From Glutamicibacter creatinolyticus (GTDB lineage Bacteria; Actinomycetota; Actinomycetes; Actinomycetales; Micrococcaceae): a stretch of 64,000 nt of DNA. Within the stretch, counting starts at the first letter, position 1, and the number at the start of each line of letters is the position of its first letter. The stretch is from contig NZ_CP034412.1 in the NCBI RefSeq assembly GCF_006094275.1, positions 930,001-994,000 on the forward strand. The letters run 5' to 3'. Positions 59,566 to 64,000 of this stretch are shown here, in pieces. The notes under the pieces were generated by a model. It did not search any database, had not been told where the DNA came from, and worked only from the letters and a program-made list of their open reading frames with translations. Position numbers and translations under genes: made by a program.

Positions 59566-61272
59566 ATGACCGAATCCTCTGTCGGCAAGGCTGATACTGC
59601 ACGGCTGCAGACACCTGCCAAACTCAAGAAGGGCACCCTGCGTGTGGTCCCGCTCGGCGGTCTGGGCGAGGTCGGCCGTAACATGGCGGTCTTCGAGATC
59701 GACTCGAAGCTGCTGATCGTTGACTGCGGCGTGCTCTTCCCCGAGGAGCACCAGCCCGGCGTGGACCTGATCCTGCCGGACTTCTCCTACATCAAGGACC
59801 GCCTGGACGACGTGGTGGGCATGGTGCTCACCCACGGCCACGAGGACCACATCGGCGCGGTGCCCTACCTGCTACGTCTGCGCGAGGACATCCCGATCTA
59901 CGGCTCCAAGCTGACCCTGGCGTTTGTGGAGGCCAAGCTGGCCGAGCACCGCCTGAAGGCCAACTCCACCGTCGTGGTGGAGGGCGAGGTCACCCAGATC
60001 GGCCCGTTCGAATGCGAATACGTGGCCGTGAACCACTCCATCCCTGATGCGCTGGCGGTGTTCATCCGCACCAAGGCCGGAACCGTGCTGCACACCGGTG
60101 ACTTCAAGATGGATCAGCTGCCGCTGGACGGGCGCATCACCGACCTGCGCCACTTCGCCCGTCTGGGCGAGGAGGGCGTGGACCTGTTCCTGCCGGACTC
60201 CACCAACGCCGAGGTGCCCGGCTTCACCGTGCACGAGAAGGACATTGGCCCGGTGCTCGAGGCACAGTTCGCCAAGGCCCGCCGCCGGATCATCGTCGCC
60301 TCCTTCTCCTCGCATGTGCACCGCGTGCAGCAGGTGCTGGATGCCGCGGCGATTCACGGCCGCAAGGTCGCCTTCATTGGACGTTCGATGGTGCGCAACA
60401 TGGGCATCGCCGAGCGCCTGGGCTACCTGCATGTGCCGCAGAACGTGCTGGTTGACCTCAAGCAGGTCGAGCAGCTGCCGGACCACAAGATCGTGCTGAT
60501 GTCCACCGGTTCGCAGGGCGAGCCGATGGCCGCCCTGTCGCGCATGGCCAACGGCACCCACAAGGTCGAGGTCGGCGCCGGGGATACCGTGATCCTGGCC
60601 TCCAGCCTCATCCCGGGCAACGAGAACGCGGTGTTCCGCGTCATCAACGGCCTGATGCGCCTGGGCGCCGAGGTGATCCACAAGGGCATGGCCAAGGTGC
60701 ACGTCTCCGGGCACGCCTCGGCCGGCGAGCTGCTGTACTGCTACAACATCCTGCGCCCGAAGAACGTCATGCCGGTGCACGGTGAAACCCGCCACCTGAT
60801 TGCCAACGGCCGGCTGGCCGCGCAGTCCGGGGTGCCGGAGGAGAACGTGATCCTCGCCGAGGACGGTTCGGTCATCGACCTGAAGGACGGGGTCGCCCAG
60901 CTGGTCGGCCAGGTCGACTGCGGCTACGTGTACGTGGACGGCTCCAAGGTCGGCACCATCACCGAGGATGACCTGAAGGACCGCGTGGTGCTCGGCGAGG
61001 AGGGGTTCATCTCGGTCATCACCGTGATCAACCGCCAGAACGGCACCGTGATCACCGGACCGGACATCCACGCCCGCGGCGTGGCCGAGGACGACAAGGT
61101 CTTTGACGAGATCAAGCCGAAGATCGAAGCGGCAATCGTGGAGGCGGTGGCGAACAACCCGTCGCACACCACCCATCAGCTGCAGCAGATCACCCGCCGC
61201 GTCATTGGTTCCTGGGTGTCGCGCAAGCTGCGCCGACGCCCGATGATCGTGCCGGTCGTGCTCGAAGCGTAA
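59566..61272 (+). CDS. rnj: Ribonuclease J
   Basis: RNase J is a metallo-beta-lactamase/beta-CASP ribonuclease with 5'-exonuclease and endonuclease activities, acting in mRNA decay and rRNA maturation. The 568-residue protein has the zinc motif H-x-H-x-D-H at residues 90-95 (THGHEDH), HTGDFKMD, the beta-CASP motif around ASFSSHVHRVQQVLDAA, and PVHGETRHL near the C-terminal of the catalytic core. A C-terminal RNase J domain follows. It begins 20 nt after dapA, preceded by AAGAAAGG, so the two are probably co-transcribed. Confidence 0.97.
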   Translation: MTESSVGKADTARLQTPAKLKKGTLRVVPLGGLGEVGRNMAVFEIDSKLLIVDCGVLFPEEHQPGVDLILPDFSYIKDRLDDVVGMVLTHGHEDHIGAVPYLLRLREDIPIYGSKLTLAFVEAKLAEHRLKANSTVVVEGEVTQIGPFECEYVAVNHSIPDALAVFIRTKAGTVLHTGDFKMDQLPLDGRITDLRHFARLGEEGVDLFLPDSTNAEVPGFTVHEKDIGPVLEAQFAKARRRIIVASFSSHVHRVQQVLDAAAIHGRKVAFIGRSMVRNMGIAERLGYLHVPQNVLVDLKQVEQLPDHKIVLMSTGSQGEPMAALSRMANGTHKVEVGAGDTVILASSLIPGNENAVFRVINGLMRLGAEVIHKGMAKVHVSGHASAGELLYCYNILRPKNVMPVHGETRHLIANGRLAAQSGVPEENVILAEDGSVIDLKDGVAQLVGQVDCGYVYVDGSKVGTITEDDLKDRVVLGEEGFISVITVINRQNGTVITGPDIHARGVAEDDKVFDEIKPKIEAAIVEAVANNPSHTTHQLQQITRRVIGSWVSRKLRRRPMIVPVVLEA

Positions 61273-61283
61273 ACGCTGCCCAT

Positions 61284-61341
61284 AACGTCAGCCCCCGCTC
61301 TTTTTCTGAGTTGATTCGGAAAAATTGCGGGGGCTGATGTT
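61284..61341. terminator. Terminator after rnj
   Basis: A 15-bp stem with one G-T wobble (61284-61298 with 61327-61341) encloses a TTTTT/AAAAA inner pairing. It starts 12 nt after the rnj stop and can act in both directions. Confidence 0.8.
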
Positions 61342-61342
61342 G

Positions 61343-61540
61343 TTAAGCGACAGCGGCATGCCGGTCCAACAACCGGCCCAGCGGGCTGCGAGCCGGTAGG
61401 TGGCGGTACATCCAGTAGTCCGCGGTCCACTCCCAGACATTGCCGATCATGTCGAACAGCCCGAATCCGTGTGGCGGGAACAGCCCTACCGAGGTGGTGC
61501 CAACCCAGAGTGAATCATTCCTAGCAGTGTCTGTGCAGCA
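61343..61540 (-). pseudogene. Formylglycine-generating enzyme/SUMF1-like remnant
   Basis: On the minus strand a fragment reads NDSLWVGTTSVGLFPPHG and FGLFDMIGNVWEWTADYW (about 61412-61528). This is the highly conserved G-x-F-P-P-N-G-x-G-L-Y-D-M-x-G-N-V-W-E-W-T stretch of SUMF1/FGE-sulfatase-modifying proteins. A full enzyme has about 280-330 residues. Here only about 40 are recognisable, and the following MYRHLPARSPLG tail and the upstream sequence do not fit. It is a decayed gene, with an open frame starting at 61639 that has no other resemblance. Confidence 0.6.
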
Positions 61541-61637
61541 CCTTGGGAAATGCTTCGGGCTGACTTCTTCGGACGACAACCCGGCGGCGAACAGGTCTCC
61601 GTGTGGAAAGCGATCCTGAAGTTCATAGGATGTGTCC

Positions 61638-62123
61638 ATGAAACATCTTGCTGCCGAACCTGTCGGGCGGCTCTTTCGCTACCAGTTGGTGGTGGGTGTG
61701 CTGATCGGCGCGCTGCTGGGCGCCATTCTCGGCGCCTATTTGATGCTGCCCGCAATAGAGCAGGGGATGGCCGCCTCCGTAGCCTCGGTGGTGGTGGGCC
61801 TGGCGTATGGGGGAGTGTTCGGGGTCCTGCTTGCCGCGGCGCCGATTCTCGGTGCAGCCCTGCTGCTGAGCTTCGTCGAAAAACGCCGCCCCGGAAGCAG
61901 CGGGTGGCGCCAGGCCCGTCTTTCGGCCATGGGCGCGGGACTGGGGGCGGTCCTGCCGGGACTGTATTGGGGTGCAGGAGCCCTGACGGTGAACGACGGG
62001 GTTTGGCCGGTGCTGGTTGCCGCGATGTTTGTTGTCTTGAGCATGCTCGTAGCGTGGGTGGCCACCTGCGGAATCCTGAAATACCTGCCGCGACGTGACG
62101 CGGTACAGACCCATGGCCCGTGA
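61638..62123 (+). CDS. Hypothetical multi-pass membrane protein
   Basis: 161 residues with four to five membrane helices (YQLVVGVLIGALLGAILGAYL, VASVVVGLAYGGVFGVLLAA, APILGAALLLSFVEKRRP, AMGAGLGAVLPGLYWGAGAL, PVLVAAMFVVLSMLVAWVAT). Glycine-rich helices are typical of small membrane proteins. The ATG at 61638 has AGGA 7 nt upstream. It overlaps the FGE remnant on the other strand slightly at its start. No family is recognised. It is followed by about 140 bases before ftsK. Confidence 0.65.
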   Translation: MKHLAAEPVGRLFRYQLVVGVLIGALLGAILGAYLMLPAIEQGMAASVASVVVGLAYGGVFGVLLAAAPILGAALLLSFVEKRRPGSSGWRQARLSAMGAGLGAVLPGLYWGAGALTVNDGVWPVLVAAMFVVLSMLVAWVATCGILKYLPRRDAVQTHGP

Positions 62124-62252
62124 GTGCTGTCATGGCCCTGGCCGTGGAAGAGCAGGTCTTGCAGGTGTGCGGTGGGGGCGCTGTGACGATCATCCAGCAC
62201 AGGGTTACGGGCCTGTTCCGTGTAAATTCGGGTGGCGCACAAATTGGGGCGA

Positions 62253-62258
62253 TACCCT
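62253..62258 (+). promoter_or_regulatory. Candidate -10 box of a leaderless ftsK transcript
   Basis: TACCCT fits TANNNT and lies 6 nt before the ftsK ATG at 62265. No Shine-Dalgarno sequence is found immediately upstream of the ATG. Confidence 0.45.
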
Positions 62259-62264
62259 AGTTAT

Positions 62265-64000
<1,736 letters not shown>

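Overview
The window is high-GC, densely coded DNA of an actinobacterium, most likely a Micrococcaceae member of the Arthrobacter sensu lato group. The evidence is the actinobacterial housekeeping backbone (truB, ribF, rpsO, pnp, an M16 peptidase gene, dapB, dapA, rnj, ftsK), an oleA-oleBC-oleD long-chain olefin cluster with the fused OleBC protein known from Micrococcus relatives, and several candidate leaderless mRNAs. The species cannot be named from the sequence alone.

Layout. 1-5.7 kb: a frameshifted ScyD/ScyE-like secreted protein, a GNAT acetyltransferase, then truB, two small membrane proteins, ribF, a methyltransferase and rpsO. 5.9-9.6 kb: a Mrr-type restriction enzyme, two small membrane proteins, and an AraC regulator followed by two VOC proteins. 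9.7-19.9 kb: a divergent locus with a peptide-type ABC importer, a ROK kinase, a ROK repressor, an M81 metallopeptidase and a CutC-family protein, probably one uptake and catabolic unit. 20.3-26.8 kb: a DUF4282 protein and a tripartite tricarboxylate transporter (tctCBA) with a universal stress protein, divergent from a CitA/CitB-type two-component system. 27.1-33.5 kb: fhs and a cyclodeaminase/cyclohydrolase gene, separated by mcrBC and an IS110 remnant.

33.6-38.2 kb: oleD, oleBC and oleA on the minus strand, then a NylB-like serine hydrolase and a membrane protein. 40.8-45.7 kb: an operon with a small proline-rich anchored protein, a histidine kinase with a degenerate phosphoacceptor box, an SLC13-type transporter and a glycerate kinase. 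It is preceded by six direct repeats in exact 11-bp phase. 46.2-64 kb: pnp, small proteins, a nucleosidase divergent from a Hen1-Pnkp RNA-repair operon, an M16 peptidase, dapB, a small membrane protein, an acyltransferase-like membrane protein, dapA, rnj, a formylglycine-enzyme remnant and the start of ftsK.

Two points stand out. rpsO and pnp, adjacent in most bacteria, lie about 40 kb apart, so the intervening accessory block may have been inserted or rearranged into a housekeeping locus. The phased repeats, the possibly inactive kinase and the transporter/glycerate kinase operon look like a regulatory system that standard annotation would not explain. No tRNA, rRNA or CRISPR array was seen.
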